Numbered from the stretch's first letter, positions 52,621 through 63,896 are shown. The stretch is DNA of 64,000 bases from Ypsolopha sequella (GCA_934047225.1 CAKOHE010000069.1:44824-108823), one strand, 5' to 3'. Numbers and translations: made by a program. The notes: a model not told the origin generated them from the letters alone.

Positions 52621-52694
52621 TCGGGTACTTTTGCCCTTCTTCAATATGTCACCAATGGGAGTCAGCATACGTCCTTCTCGGGCGGCCTGCGGGC

Positions 52695-52918
52695 CTATTA
52701 TGTATCTCTAGTTGCCTTCTGGACTGGGTGTCTATCATCAAAAACACAGATATACTATCGAATTCCGATGTCCTAAGGATATTTTTGCACTTGAAGTGAC
52801 GACACAGATTGTTAATACTTCAATACCCACTAAAGGCAATTTTGAAATTTCAGTTTTTATCTATGTTTCTGATGATAGGCACCTCGTTCAGTTGGCAACT
52901 AAAGATACAGAATACAGG
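52695..52918. repeat. MITE family M2, copy 2
   Basis: Inverted ends TATGTATCTCTAGTTGCC..CTATCATCAAAAACA and TGTTTCTGATGATAGGC..GTTGGCAACTAAAGATACA. Inserted between the coding end and the 3' UTR of the L-4 LINE remnant. Confidence 0.75.
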
Positions 52919-53160
52919 GGCTGGTCGAGTTCTACCTTTGACATGCGCATCATATCTTTCTTTTATCACTCTACTTTCATTCATCCTCTCTACATATCCA
53001 AACCACCGAAGCATTCCTTTTTCTATTCTAGTCACTATATCTTCTTTCAGGCCGCAATGATCCCGTATGTCGATATTATTCACTCTATCATTCAATGTTA
53101 AACCACACATACTCCGCAAGGAACACATTTCCACTGCATTCAAATCCCGTAGGGGCATAT
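52919..53160 (-). pseudogene. Non-LTR retrotransposon C-terminal fragment (L-4)
   Basis: Minus-strand frame: VEMCSLRSMCGLTLNDRVNN, IDIRDHCGLKEDI, then MLRWFGYVERMNESRVIKER and GRTRPAP. This is the very common C-terminal signature (RMCG....DR..N..IR......MLRWFGHVERM) of a widespread insect LINE group. All upstream domains are absent, and the M2 MITE follows the last homologous residue. Confidence 0.75.
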
Positions 53161-53378
53161 TTGTGTCCAGTCTGCGTGCTTTGGAAGGCACGTTGATCTG
53201 TGGGCCCATATTTGTGCCTGAAGTACCACTACGCCAGATGTAATAAATCGCCTATGAAACGGGAATGTTCGAGTGTGGCTTGTGACTTGCATTTCACAAT
53301 CCATACACGAAAAAACCTCTGAAACCTCGGGGATTTATACACTGAAGATGTATTTTTTGTATAATTATTTGTTCCCAG

Positions 53379-53608
53379 ATCTCAGCGGGCATAGAGACGA
53401 CGATCGTGTGCGCCCGTCTGGCCATGCCGAATCGTCTGATAAGGCCGGTAGTCGAAAGGATCCGTGGCTACAACATATCGGTATCCTTCGCCACCGATTG
53501 GTTCCCCAGCTACTACTTCTTCTCCCTGAGCCTGGTCGGGTTGAACACCACTGCGAGGGATATGCAGGAGTGGCTACCGGAACGCAGGATTGGCTACATG
53601 GGATAGGT
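53379..53608 (+). CDS. Exon-like terminal coding block, unidentified
   Basis: After an acceptor (TAATTATTTGTTCCCAG) a 76-codon open stretch reads ISAGIETTIVCARLAMPNRL, ERIRGYNISVSFATDWFPSY, FFSLSLVGLNTT and WLPERRIGYMG, then TAG. Third positions are GC-rich, unlike the surrounding DNA, as in other host exons of this window. It therefore looks like a real terminal exon (phase 0 start). I do not recognise the protein; the FATDWFPSYYFF stretch is aromatic-rich. A TTA microsatellite follows the stop. Confidence 0.5.
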
Positions 53609-53629
53609 TGACTAAGATATATTTTTATT

Positions 53630-54609
53630 ATTATTATTATTATTTTCTTTCACCACGTAAATTCCTGCTGTCTTGTATTGTTTTGTCCCTTTCCTTAGCT
53701 TAATTAGATGTAAGTACTTTGTATAGTTTAAAAGCCTTTGTAAGAGAAATTATTAAAAAAAGAAAAGAAAAGGAAACATAAAAAAACCTGATCTTGCTAA
53801 TTTTCTTGCCCTTCTTCTTTGCAAGACTAATTGAATGGGCGGAATTAGGCATATATTTATTTATCTTTCAACTTTGTTGTATTTTTTGTATTATATTTAT
53901 GTATATTATATATTTATTTGCAAGGAAATTAACGTATTGGAAACGGGACAAAAGGGATTTTCAGAGAATGAAACCAAAAGTACACAAAACTTACCAGGAA
54001 ATCAAGAAAAAACAGGCTTCCACTAGCTCTAGGGCAAATGTGCCCTGTTTCGTGAATCCAATGGGATTTCAAATTTCATATATTAATTTTCTGTGGCAAA
54101 TTTTGTATTCTTTTTACGACGATCTTCTTTGATATGAGAAAAATAACAAAAAAATGTGACAAAACATTCCAAAGGTGAATGCTCAAAAAAAACCCAGGCC
54201 CGGCGCCAATGAAATATATATCATATTTTTAGTATAAATATGTAATGAAATACTTCATATTTTTTTATCATCGATATCGATGGCTAAATGTAAGAAATTG
54301 CTATTTGTTTAATGGCAGGGGTAATGAGGAGAACAATATGACTGCCCTGACCTTATTAATAAGATGTGCTGTCTGTTTGTGCCTGACAATTACCTGCATA
54401 ACAGGAAGCACGCACTTATATCGGTGCCATCTTCACGTACAGTCACCTGCAGCAACTTGTGCGATTAGTTCTCTACAGTCGTCAGTACCTGTGTGTGATA
54501 TATTTGCTGATAGGTTTGTGACTGTGGAAAAAGAATGTCTGAAGTTCTGCGAGCGTGATGATTGAAAGGTTTGTCCTTACAATATAGTAAATTAATTTGT
54601 TTTACCTTG
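53630..54609. other. Non-coding, no gene seen
   Basis: AT-rich with a TTA run at 53625-53643. Frames at 53794-54132 and 54245-54565 have no recognised domain. Confidence 0.45.
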
Positions 54610-55426
54610 GTCTATGACATGTTTCATATTTGGCTTGAGGAAATATGATCACGTTTCAGATTTTCGTGCAAAACTGAACTGGCTTCCCATTCGTGATCGT
54701 AGAAACTTGAGAATTGTTTGTCTTCTTTATAGTATAATTAATGATCCAAATGCACCGACATACCTCAAGTCAATGATAAAATTCATGTCTGACAATCATA
54801 ATAGAATACTTCGATCCTCAAATAATCTTCTCCTCTCAACTCCCCTTCATCATTCTGGATTTCAATCCATTTCTTTTGTTGTAGTTGCTGTGCATCTCTG
54901 GAACAAACTTCCCGAATATATCAGAAAAGCCCCCTCTCGTAACTCCTTTAAGTGTTCTGTGCACAGACACTATTTATCTCTCAGATAATTCTTCTAAACA
55001 AACATAGGTATGATCAGTCTCTTTCTTATTGCTCGTTCTTCGCAGTCATTATATTTATTTATTTATGTACCCATTTATCACAAATTTTATGTATTTATTC
55101 ATTATTCTTATTCATTGTTATTTATGTATTCTATAAGTAAGATATATATCTGTATACATAATAAAATTATATATATAAGTACATCATAAGTATTAAATCA
55201 TATTTAGTTTTTTTAGGTAAGGTTAAGTTACCTAGTCATTAGTTATTTAGAGTAACTTTAATTACTTTGTCATTGTAGTTTTTAATTTCTCCTGCACGCC
55301 TACCAACTACTATTTGTATTTCCTGTACCATCTTTGGGTTGACTGGTAGAGAATGCTTTATGCATTAAGTCCGCCATTTTGTACTTTAATTGTGCAATAA
55401 AGAATTTATGATGATGATGATGATGT
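54610..55426 (+). mobile_element. LINE 3' fragment (family L-3) with GAT tail
   Basis: C-terminal coding (54614-54988), a 3' UTR ending GGTTGACTGGTAGAGAATGC..TAAGTCCGCC..TGCAATAAAGAATTTATG, then GATGATGATGATGATG. The same UTR type is at 25180-25265 and 63570-63672. Confidence 0.8.
54614..54988 (+). pseudogene. Non-LTR retrotransposon C-terminal fragment (L-3)
   Basis: The frame reads FIFGLRKYDHVSDFRAKLNW, LPIRDRRNLRI, HNRILRSSNNLLLSTPLHHS and VHLWNKLPEYIRKAPSRNSF. The LW..LP..IR...S...FK block closes many CR1/RTE-like LINE proteins. RT and endonuclease are missing, so this is a 5'-truncated copy. Confidence 0.8.
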
Positions 55427-55925
55427 AAAACTGCGTATGTTGTTTCATTTGTATAGCGTATTAGTCTCACTGTAATGCGGTATCATTTATTTCAATAAAT
55501 AATAATAATAATTGATGCATGCTCGAACGGCTGGACACGAACCTGGGTTTCAACATTGAGAGTCCGGCCAGCGTCCTGCCAATTGACCTCAAACAATTCT
55601 TCATCTTTTTAAGCCCAACATATCGTAAAGATCATAAATGGTCTCTTTCTTTTCTCCTTGAAGTTTCAGACCACGTACTTGTACAATATACGATCATGTT
55701 TGTCTAACGCCTTAACTATAATTCTTTTCTTATTTATCTTTTTACCTAGAGCTTCGCTATGCTAGCTACAACCGGTTGCAGCTGGCTGGATCAAGCTGGC
55801 TGATAAAACTAGTAAGAGGACTGGGACGATTTGCAATTTTTCATTTTTTATGGTATAAGATAAAGCAAAGCAGTTAATCTTCTGAAGATCCATCCGCAAC
55901 TCAAGTTACCTTATATACATTCTAG
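55427..55925. other. Spacer with one coding-like stretch
   Basis: 55519-55597 translates as MLERLDTNLGFNIESPASVL then PIDLKQ and is GC-richer than its surroundings, but no donor or acceptor supports it as an exon. Its complement is also open. The remainder is intron-like. Confidence 0.3.
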
Positions 55926-56130
55926 TGTGCGAGTACCTCCGCGACTTCGACGAGAAGATGGAGGGCACAGTGGATGGAATGCGGCTGGCACTGCCGGCGC
56001 CCTCCTGCGACGAAGACGGAGCGTTCAGCGCTCAGCAGTGCGCCGCTGGCCGCTGCTGGTGCGTCGACTCCTTTGGGATAGAGATATCGGACACTAGAAC
56101 TGGGAATGGCTCGTTTGTTAATTGTATCAA
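55926..56130 (+). CDS. Exon with a thyroglobulin type-1 domain
   Basis: The exon lies between an acceptor (TATACATTCTAG) and a consensus donor (ATCAA|GTAAGT). It encodes [20 protein letters not shown], then [24 protein letters not shown] and NGSFVNC. The C..DG.F...QC....CWCVD..G...C pattern is a thyroglobulin type-1 repeat, a disulphide-rich extracellular module that often inhibits cysteine proteases. Start phase is 1, end phase 2. The end phase matches the exon at 63897, which carries an antistasin-like domain, so both belong to a secreted modular protein on the plus strand. GC-rich codon use and intact splice sites argue for a live host gene. Confidence 0.85.
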
Positions 56131-56156
56131 GTAAGTCATTGGTAAATGTGTTAAAT

Positions 56157-56516
56157 AGTAGTTTATGCTACAAGGGCGCAAAGGAATAAATTACGAGGAA
56201 ACGTAACCGAGTAATTTATTGCTTTTACACCCGTGTATCATACTACATTTTTCAATGCATAGTGTGAGGAAATGAAAACAAATATAATCTTGTGAACTTT
56301 AAATTATGATTGGCACAAAAGGATTGTATCCAGAGCCGTTAAACAGTGGAAAAAAAAGTATAACATCTATGGTACACAGGAAAGGCTGCAGGTTAGCCAA
56401 CCATTGCAAACAAATAAAAAATAATAATAATAAAGCCCTAGGGCAAAATAGTCGACTTTCTGTTCGGTTTTGATGCATAAAAAGTAAGCCTTTACGAGCA
56501 CATGCATTGAAAAAAA
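56157..56516 (+). repeat. MITE family M1, copy 5
   Basis: Lies 25 bases inside the intron after the thyroglobulin exon. Same ends as the other copies; the ACGATTTAAAACACGAGCG palindrome is deleted. Confidence 0.85.
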
Positions 56517-56735
56517 TGTGTTAGTGTCATTGATCGCACTGGCTGATGTAAACTATTTATTGTGTAATTAAGATCTTATATTAATTCCTTTGATAATGCC
56601 ATAAAGACGAAACCGGTCAGAAAGTATTAAATAAATTTGTGGGATAGTACAAGTGATTTTCTGTTCATTATGTATTGCAAGTTTCACCAAGTGCCAATAA
56701 TCAACAGTGTAAACATTAAGTCATTGTAGTTACCC

Positions 56736-57605
56736 GAGGTTCTCTTGCCAACTCTTGTATGGGGACCCTTCGGCAAGTGACCGAAGCATGAAACTTGGTA
56801 CAGATGTAGCCTAGGTCAAAATGAGCAGATTTAGGCCTGGCCCCAGCAGTCCCGGACTTAATGTGGGGGGGGACAGAGGGGGGAAGTAAGCTCCCGCCGC
56901 TTTGTAAACAAATAATGCTAACGCGTCGCAATTTTCTATTAGGACGTATTTGGTATCATTTTCGTATAAATTACGGATAAGGAATTCAAATATATTTTTT
57001 TCATAATGCCTTTCCATACAAAAAAAACGAAATTTTAGCAAAAAACTGTAAATGCCGGAAAACTATTTTCTCTTCAAGCAGACGTTATGCAAAGAATAGT
57101 TACTTTTTAAGATTAAAAAAAATAGCTGTAGAGAGCCTCGTTATTGTAGTTTATTAAAATATATATATCATATATACTTACTACACAATAAGAACTAAAA
57201 AAAAACAAGGCGATGCCTCGCGTTTCTCACTCTGTTACGAACGGCAGTGCGCGAGCAATCCGCTCCGTAGACAAAAGATACTAACGCGTCGTGATTTCAC
57301 ACAAACGCGTATTTGCTATCATATTCGTATAAATTAAGGATGCAAAATTCAAATTTTGTTATTTTGTATTGCGTTTCTATACAAAAAAAGATTTTGGGCA
57401 TAAAATGAAAAATAAGGTAAACTATTTTCTCTTCAAGCAGATGTTATGTAAATAATACTTACTATTTTAAGCTAAAATACTTATAGAAAGCCTAGTTATT
57501 GTAGTTTATGAAAATATAGACATCATAATATATACTAACTTCACAAAAATAACCAGAAAAAAACAATAAAACGCCTCGCGTTTTTCATTTTATTACGACC
57601 GGCAG
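56736..57605 (-). repeat. Left terminal inverted repeat
   Basis: Inverse of 61165-61968. Sub-repeat boundaries fall near 57200 and 57530. A 76-codon frame on the minus strand (56811-57041) is repeated residue for residue in the right arm (61674-61904); it is a by-product of the arm, not a gene. Confidence 0.85.
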
Positions 57606-57654
57606 TTTTGTCGACGTTAAAAGTCCGTGTGCCCACTAACCGAAATTTGTACGC

Positions 57655-60600
57655 ATAGTGTATCGCCTGAAGCTTCACCTTATGCGGAAGAGCGGGAATG
57701 GTTGGAATGTACAACGTCTGATAACAACTGTAAACCTTGGGCAGCATTTCACAGCGTGAGTGACAGAAACTTAAATGAACGACATATAACTAACGTAGCT
57801 CTTCTTACGATCTTTGAAGAACAATCTCACAATGCAGCAATAATGGTGCATACAATGAATGTCGTCGATAAAGCCATACAATTTTCGAATCCGGACCAAA
57901 ACCCAATAATTGTGGCAGATCAACCTCTTTTTGCTCTTTTAAAGCAGTTACAATATTTGTTTCCGGAAAGATATGGAAAAAGAATATTTCTGTCATGATG
58001 GGTGGTTTACATATTGAAATAGCGGTGCTAAAAGTTCTTGGTCAGTTGTTGTCTTGGAGTGGTTGGACGGAGGCATTGGTACAAGCCAGTGTTACTACAC
58101 AAGGAAGATCAGAAGCTATGTTGTCGGCTTCTCATGTTACGCGCATCAAGTAAGTATCTAACTGGGACTGAGTTATAAAATTATAACTACTACAACCATC
58201 GATTGAATGACTAGATCTATAATTAAGATTTATTTATTTATTTATTTATTTACTTTAATTAAAACGGACAAACCAATTACAATAATTAAAGATAGTAACA
58301 CAAACATAAAATGGTACAATCAACTAAAATAAATAAGAGTAACACGTAAAGTCAGAAACAGGCCTTCTCACAAAAACACAAACACTCTGACAATATCAAT
58401 ATCGGACTGATCACAGTCCTGATTGGCGTTTAGAAGAGCGTTGAGGAAGAGAAGATGTTTTCTTATCTTATAACATACATATATGTTCTAGGTTACTGCT
58501 GCTGCATTGCATTTATTGCAAAATACAGCATTTCAAAAGTATAAAACAGTCGAAACTGCATCCGAGGAGTGGCGTGAAAATAAACTGAAAGAAATACCAC
58601 AATTCAAGTTTTGGGACATGATCCTACAGCTTGAATTACAAATGTTGCAGTTCGTGAAGTCTACCAGAATAGGAAACTTCAGCACATATTTGGACTCGTT
58701 GAGAACACTTGTGCCCTGGTTTTTTTCTCTAGACCATGTACATTATGCCAGATGGTTTTCTGTGCATATCAGAGACCTCGCAAATTTAAAAGAAATGCAT
58801 CCAGATATATTACATAAGTTTGAAGGAGGTGCATTTGTTGCAAGAAAAACTGGTAATTCATTTCCTGGGATGTCAGTTGATCAAGCTCACGAGCAAATGA
58901 ATGCCCTCATGAAAGGAGATGGTGGTCAGTTTCTTTTTTCAAATATTCATGTGGTAACTGTTACCTATCTACTACGAAACATAATTATGATTACGTATTT
59001 TACAGGAATGATAGGACTGACTGAAAACCCAGACGCTCTGCGCAAATGGTTCATTGCTGGACCAGAGTTAGGAGCAATGGTAGATCAGTAAGAAAGTGAA
59101 ATCCTCAAAATTAACCAAATAAATGAAATCGAAGATACACACTACGAAGAATACAGCACTCACCATTCCGACACACCCGCTTATCAGCAAAGGTTCAGCC
59201 AAGATGTAAGATCATTAGTAAACGCAATTGAAGAAATGGGAAACCCTTACTTTTTGGGAAGAAAGGTTGAAGTCGGGCATTAAAAGCATTCACGGTCCAA
59301 TTAAACTAAATAAATGTAAATGATTTAATACAAATGTAAAACCAGAAAAGAAAACGCAAACCAAAATGACTGGTCTTAAAAATGACTGTAACCTTTTCAG
59401 TTAATTATATATCGCCAAATGTGTACACAGAACTGTCGACCTCGACAATTTTTTGGCTCATGAAAATCAAAATTATCCGCCAACACTATCACTTATTGGT
59501 TCTTCGCGATCTACTACCAAATCAGACCTTAGTAAGTGCCTTACAAATCTTTCGGATGAAACTATAGAAGCAAATACTCCTCAGGTAAAAGTTTATTTTT
59601 TTAAACGCGAGATCCTCTTATAATAATGTACTATTACAATACGATACAGTAAAATGTTAATTATGAATGATTCACAGGTTTCGACAAAAATTTTGGATGG
59701 ATCTGCTATTGTTCACATGTTAAACCCTGGTCAATCAAAAACCTTCGGTGAATATGCAGACACAGTTTTTGTTCCCTTTTTACAGAGAGAGCTGTCTAAC
59801 TCAACACGGCTAGACGTCGTTTGGGATAAATATGACGACAACAGCCGTAAAAAATATAACACGACAAAAACGTGGCACTGGCGATCGTACACGGGTGACC
59901 CCAAGCACCAAAATTCCCAAGAGTTGGGCTAATTTTCTTCGAGATGGAGCTAATAAAGAAGAGCTGTTCCATTTGCTCAGCGTTCGTTGCCACAACATGG
60001 AAATACCCGAGACCAAAGAACTGAACATAACAGATGGTGACATTGTGCTTAGCAACAAAGACCGAGCTTAACCTATTTTGCAGCCGTGTAAACACGAAGA
60101 AGCTGACACGCTGATTATGGTTCACGTCGCCGATGCTGTAGCACAGGGACACACCTGTATATTAATCAGATCGTTCGACACTGATGTATTGGTTTTGGTG
60201 GTATCCTGTGTGTCCAAATATCCTCAGCTGGAGAAGCTTTATGTACACCTTGGAACTGGAAAAAAACATCAGTTTCTCTCTTGTCACGCGATCGCATCCG
60301 CATTAGGTTATATTTTATTAAGTATTTTTTGTAGGACCAGCCAACAAGCTTTGTAGAACAAGCGCTCTCCTTGTTCCACGCATTTTCCGGATGCGATACT
60401 GTTTCTGCGTTCCATGAGAGAGGCAAAAAGACTGCTTTCGACGCTTGGAAAGCTTACCCGGAGGTGACAAGTACTTTTCAAGCGCTGATGTTGACTGGGG
60501 AAGTAGATGATCATGCTGATTCTATTATACAAAAGTATGTGGTGACTATGTACGATAGGTAAATATAATTTTGATATTTCAGAATTTTTAGTAATTAGCA

Positions 60601-61014
60601 CTTGTGTGTGCATAAATATACAATTACAAGCGCTCACATCTTTAATTTTAGATCCAGCCAATCTGAAAAGGTTAACGAATGTAGAAAATATTTGTTTACC
60701 AAAAAAGATCGTCAGTTGGAGTACATCCCACCAACCGAAGATGCTCTCCACCAGCACTTGAAAAGAGCTGTATACCAAGGAGTGTTTGTGTGGGGGCAAA
60801 CAGCAGCTCAACAAAATCTACCCAGTCCTGAAGACTGAGGATGGAGGAAACATAGAAATGTCTGGATGCCACACTGGACAACTGCACTTGTTGCTGCGAG
60901 AGCTTGTTTAGAGCTAGTACGATGCAAGTGCAAACAGCAATGCGGTAAAAGATGTAGTTGTAAAAAACAAGGGCTGAACTGCACTGAGTTGTGTCTGTGC
61001 AGTGGACAACACTA
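57655..61014 (+). pseudogene. Multi-exon transposon gene: unknown N-terminal domain, FEN/PIN-like nuclease motifs, Cys cluster
   Basis: Exons by splice signals: about 57655-58149, 58492-58924, 59006-59584, 59678-60306, 60335-60558, 60652-61014. The N-terminal half has PIIVADQPLFALLKQLQYLF, MMGGLHIEIAVLKVLGQLL, then LVPWFFSLDHVHYARWFSVH, FVARKTGNSFPGMSVDQAHE and MIGLTENPDALRKWFIAGPE. The C-terminal half has HEEADTLIMVHVADA (60093), SFDTDVLVLVV (60177), LFHAFSGCDTVSAF (60390) and DRQLEYIPPTEDALHQHLKR, ending in CKCKQQCGKRCSCKKQGLNC. The E.AD / DTD / GCD order resembles the acidic active-site residues of FEN1/XPG/PIN nucleases. I have seen this protein type in other invertebrates but cannot name it. 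Breaks: frameshifts near 57975, 59280, 59850 and 60345; in-frame stops at 59090, 60069 and 60836 (TGA where Trp is expected) and others near 59400. This copy is not functional. Confidence 0.7.
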
Positions 61015-61164
61015 GCTTGTTTTGTAAATTTTTTTGTATCAAAAGGTATTACGAAAACCTCAAATATGAATTTCACATCATTAATTTAGACGAAAATGGT
61101 GACAAATACGCCCTTGTGTGAGATGCGTTAGTATTTTTTGTTTACGGAGCGGATTGCTAGCTCC

Positions 61165-61968
61165 CTGCCGGTCATAGTAAAATGAGAAACGCGAGGCGTT
61201 TTATTGTTTTTTTCTGGTTATTTTTGTGAAGTAAGTATATCTTATGATATCTATATTTTCATAAACTACAATAACAAGGCTTTCTTTAAGTATTTTAACT
61301 TAAAATAGTAAGTATTATTTACATAACATCTGCTATAGAAACGCAATACAAAATAACAAAATTTGAATTTTGCATCCTTAATTTATACGAATATGATAGC
61401 AAATACGCGTTTGTGTGAAATCACGACGCGTTAGTATCTTTTGTCTACGGAGCGGGTTGCTCGCTCACTGCCGTTCGTAACAGAGTGAGAAACGCGAGGC
61501 ATCGCCTTATTTTTTTTTAGTTCTTATTGTGTAGTAAGTTTATATGATATATATATTTTAATAAACTACAATAACGAGGCTCTCTACAGCTATTTTTTTT
61601 AATCTTAAAAAGTAACTATTCTTTGCATAACGTCTGCTTGAAGAGAAAATAGTTTTCCGGCATTTACAGTTTTTTGCTAAAATTTCGTTTTTTTTGTATG
61701 GAAAGGCATTATGAAAAAAATATATTTGAATTCCTTATCCGTAATTTATACGAAAATGATACCAAATACGTCCTAATAGAAAATTGCGACGCGTTAGCAT
61801 TATTTGTTTACAAAGCGGCGGGAGCTTACTTCCCCCCTCTGTCCCCCCCCACATTAAGTCCGGGACTGCTGGGGCCAGGCCTAAATCTGCTCATTTTGAC
61901 CTAGGCTACATCTGTACCAAGTTTCATGCTTCGGTCACTTGCCGAAGGGTCCATGTCAAGAGAACCTC
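61165..61968 (+). repeat. Right terminal inverted repeat
   Basis: Inverse of 56736-57605. It continues inward as a degenerate further sub-repeat to about 61035 (AAGGTATTACGAAAACCTCA), which also matches 28385. Confidence 0.85.
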
Positions 61969-63112
61969 TAGTAAGTTAGGGAGCTGGCGAGCAAAATTTC
62001 GATATGATCAGCGCACTAGGCAAGCGTTATTAATAGTGATATTTATGCCCTAAGAAACATTAAGGATCTTGTCTGTCACCATGGTGGCGATGCGTTGTAA
62101 AGTTACAGCGTTTCAAAAATGTTTAAAAAAAAAGGTGTGCTATAATATGCGCACAGGTCTGCCTCTGGGGCTGAAGATCACAGTAACCTTGGAAACACAA
62201 AGAATTGAAAAAGCAGACATCCATCCCAATAACTTTTGTAGTAATCAATTTTTTAATTTATTTGTATGATTTAAAAAACTGTATATGAAGTGCGCACTTG
62301 GCAGATTTGGACTGTTCGATCAATAACAATGAGAAGAACCACGGAAAAATAGTCTGCCTACATGTTACCTCTGTGTTGTCTTTTGACAGTGTTTCAAAAA
62401 TGTAAAAAAAAAAGTGTGCTATATTATGCGGACACGTCTGCTTGTTCGACTGATGTTTGAATTCCTTATGAACACCAAGAAAATCGATGAGGCAGACTCT
62501 CAAGCCTCAGATATTCCAAAGGCAGACTATTTGATTTTTTTTTTCAACTCGATGCTCGCGTTGCACGACCAAACCAAGCAGGTATAGAAATATCCCCATA
62601 GTTCCTTTCGTGGTGTTCTTACTTTCTAATAAATTTACTTTCTAATAAATGTTCCAAGGGCATTTCGTTTCTGATTGGCATTCAGAAAAAATATGATGTA
62701 CAGCTAAAAATCAGTGAGCAAAGTGTCTGCCACATTTTTTTTCGAATCCACGGAGTCATAGTGAATCGAATGGGCGCACTAAAAACCGCGTGCAAATAAT
62801 TTAACAGAGATTTTTTTTTTTACAACTCCGTCCCATGATAATGCAGAGTCCTGAATGTCTGCCTCTTCGATTTTCTTCGTTTCCAAGATGGTTGTGACCA
62901 TGAACTCCAGAAGCATACATGCACGAATGATTCAATACCCCGATTTTTTTAAGCAACTTCAATCCGCTGTAACGCGAAAATGCAGCGACATAGGACCTTA
63001 ATTGATTGGACCAAATCAATTCGTAATGATTTAAACTGCAATCCACCTCGACGTAAAATATGTGCAAATCATGTAGCGAAATGCTCGCCAGCTCCCTAAC
63101 TATTGGAGTTTC
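61969..63112. mobile_element. Non-autonomous foldback-type element with internal repeats
   Basis: TAGTAAGTTAGGGAGCTGGC..GAGCAAAATTTCG at the left is inverted as CGAAATGCTCGCCAGCTCCC..TAACTATTGG at the right. Inside, a unit with TTTCAAAAATGT..AAAAAAA.GTGTGCTAT.ATATGCG.ACA and AAAATCGATGAGGCAGAC occurs at 62105 and 62390 and in inverse near 62855-62900. No gene. It either abuts the FEN-type transposon or is an extra terminal block of it. Confidence 0.65.
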
Positions 63113-63177
63113 TAGTTAAATAACCGATTAAAAGAGATAGGCATGTTTTAAGACAAATGAATCATTGTCAACAACAT

Positions 63178-63224
63178 CATCATCATCATCATCATCATCA
63201 TCATTATCATTATCATCATCCTGC
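63178..63224. repeat. ATC/ATT microsatellite
   Basis: CATCATCATCATCATCATCA and interrupted TTATCATTATCATCATC. Confidence 0.9.
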
Positions 63225-63569
63225 TGTACATACTGTGTGATGATACATCATCAATAGCTGTTTTTAAAAATAGAGTCATGCAGCACTTTTTACATATGCA
63301 AAGTAATTAATAGCACATTTACTTTATCAATCCTTGTATGAGTTTTGAATCTTTCTCTTAATTGAATATTATATTTAAATAATATGTATTTGTATATATG
63401 TATGTATGTATTTTTTATTATTTGTATTTTATAGTATGTACATTTGTTTTATATGTAGATTATGTAGATATTATGCTCCGTTTGGTTATATAAATATTTT
63501 AATGCTTCTGTCATTAAGGCATTTAGTATTGTTTCTACGATACCTTTCCCGGCACTACCCAATAACGAT

Positions 63570-63672
63570 CCACAGCACCAAAGGTTAACTGGAAGACAAT
63601 GCTAGATAGCATTAAGTTCGCCTTCTGTACAATTTTTAGTGCAATAAAGAATTTTATTATTATTATTATACT
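63570..63672 (+). mobile_element. LINE 3' end remnant (family L-3) with TTA tail
   Basis: AGGTTAACTGGAAGACAATGC..AGCATTAAGTTCGCCTTCTG..TAGTGCAATAAAGAATTTTA, then TTATTATTATTATTATA. Shares the 3' UTR with 54610-55426 but carries a different tail repeat. The AT-rich frame upstream (63406-63588) is not convincing as coding. Confidence 0.7.
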
Positions 63673-63896
63673 GTTCTCTTCTAATTGAGTGAATTAGTGA
63701 TAACGTTGCTAGATATTTTTCAAGTTAAAAACGCTGTGCCCGTTATTACCGTTTACCCGTTAGCTAGACCTCAGGGTGCACCATCCGCAGCATGGTTAGC
63801 ACCTTGGAAGGAAGTCCTATAGGAGATGTTTTCCTCCTTACCTCGGTTGATAAAATATCAAATAATGGGCATTTCAAAATTAAATAAATTTTTCAG

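Larger units (their letters stand above)
56736..61968 (+). mobile_element. DNA transposon with 0.8-kb sub-repeated TIRs and a FEN-like nuclease gene
   Basis: Left arm 56736-57605 and right arm about 61165-61968 are inverted copies, identical by eye over the outer 280 bases apart from an 11-base difference at the very tip. Each arm is made of about 300-bp sub-repeats marked by ACGCGT..TAGTATC, GAGAAACGCGAGGC and AAGTAAGTA..TAT. Between them lies one multi-exon plus-strand gene (57655-61014). The whole is nested in the intron of the thyroglobulin-domain gene in the same orientation. Tips read GAGGTTCTCTTG; a target duplication was not resolved because another foldback repeat abuts on the right. 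Confidence 0.8.

Noticed and set aside
53794..54132. A membrane protein gene
   Set aside because: The apparent membrane segments come from TTTATTT-rich DNA, and two overlapping frames are equally open.
56811..57041. A 76-residue protein gene (also at 61674-61904)
   Set aside because: The frame is identical in both inverted arms because the arms are identical. It has no protein-like features and overlaps an equally open frame on the other strand.
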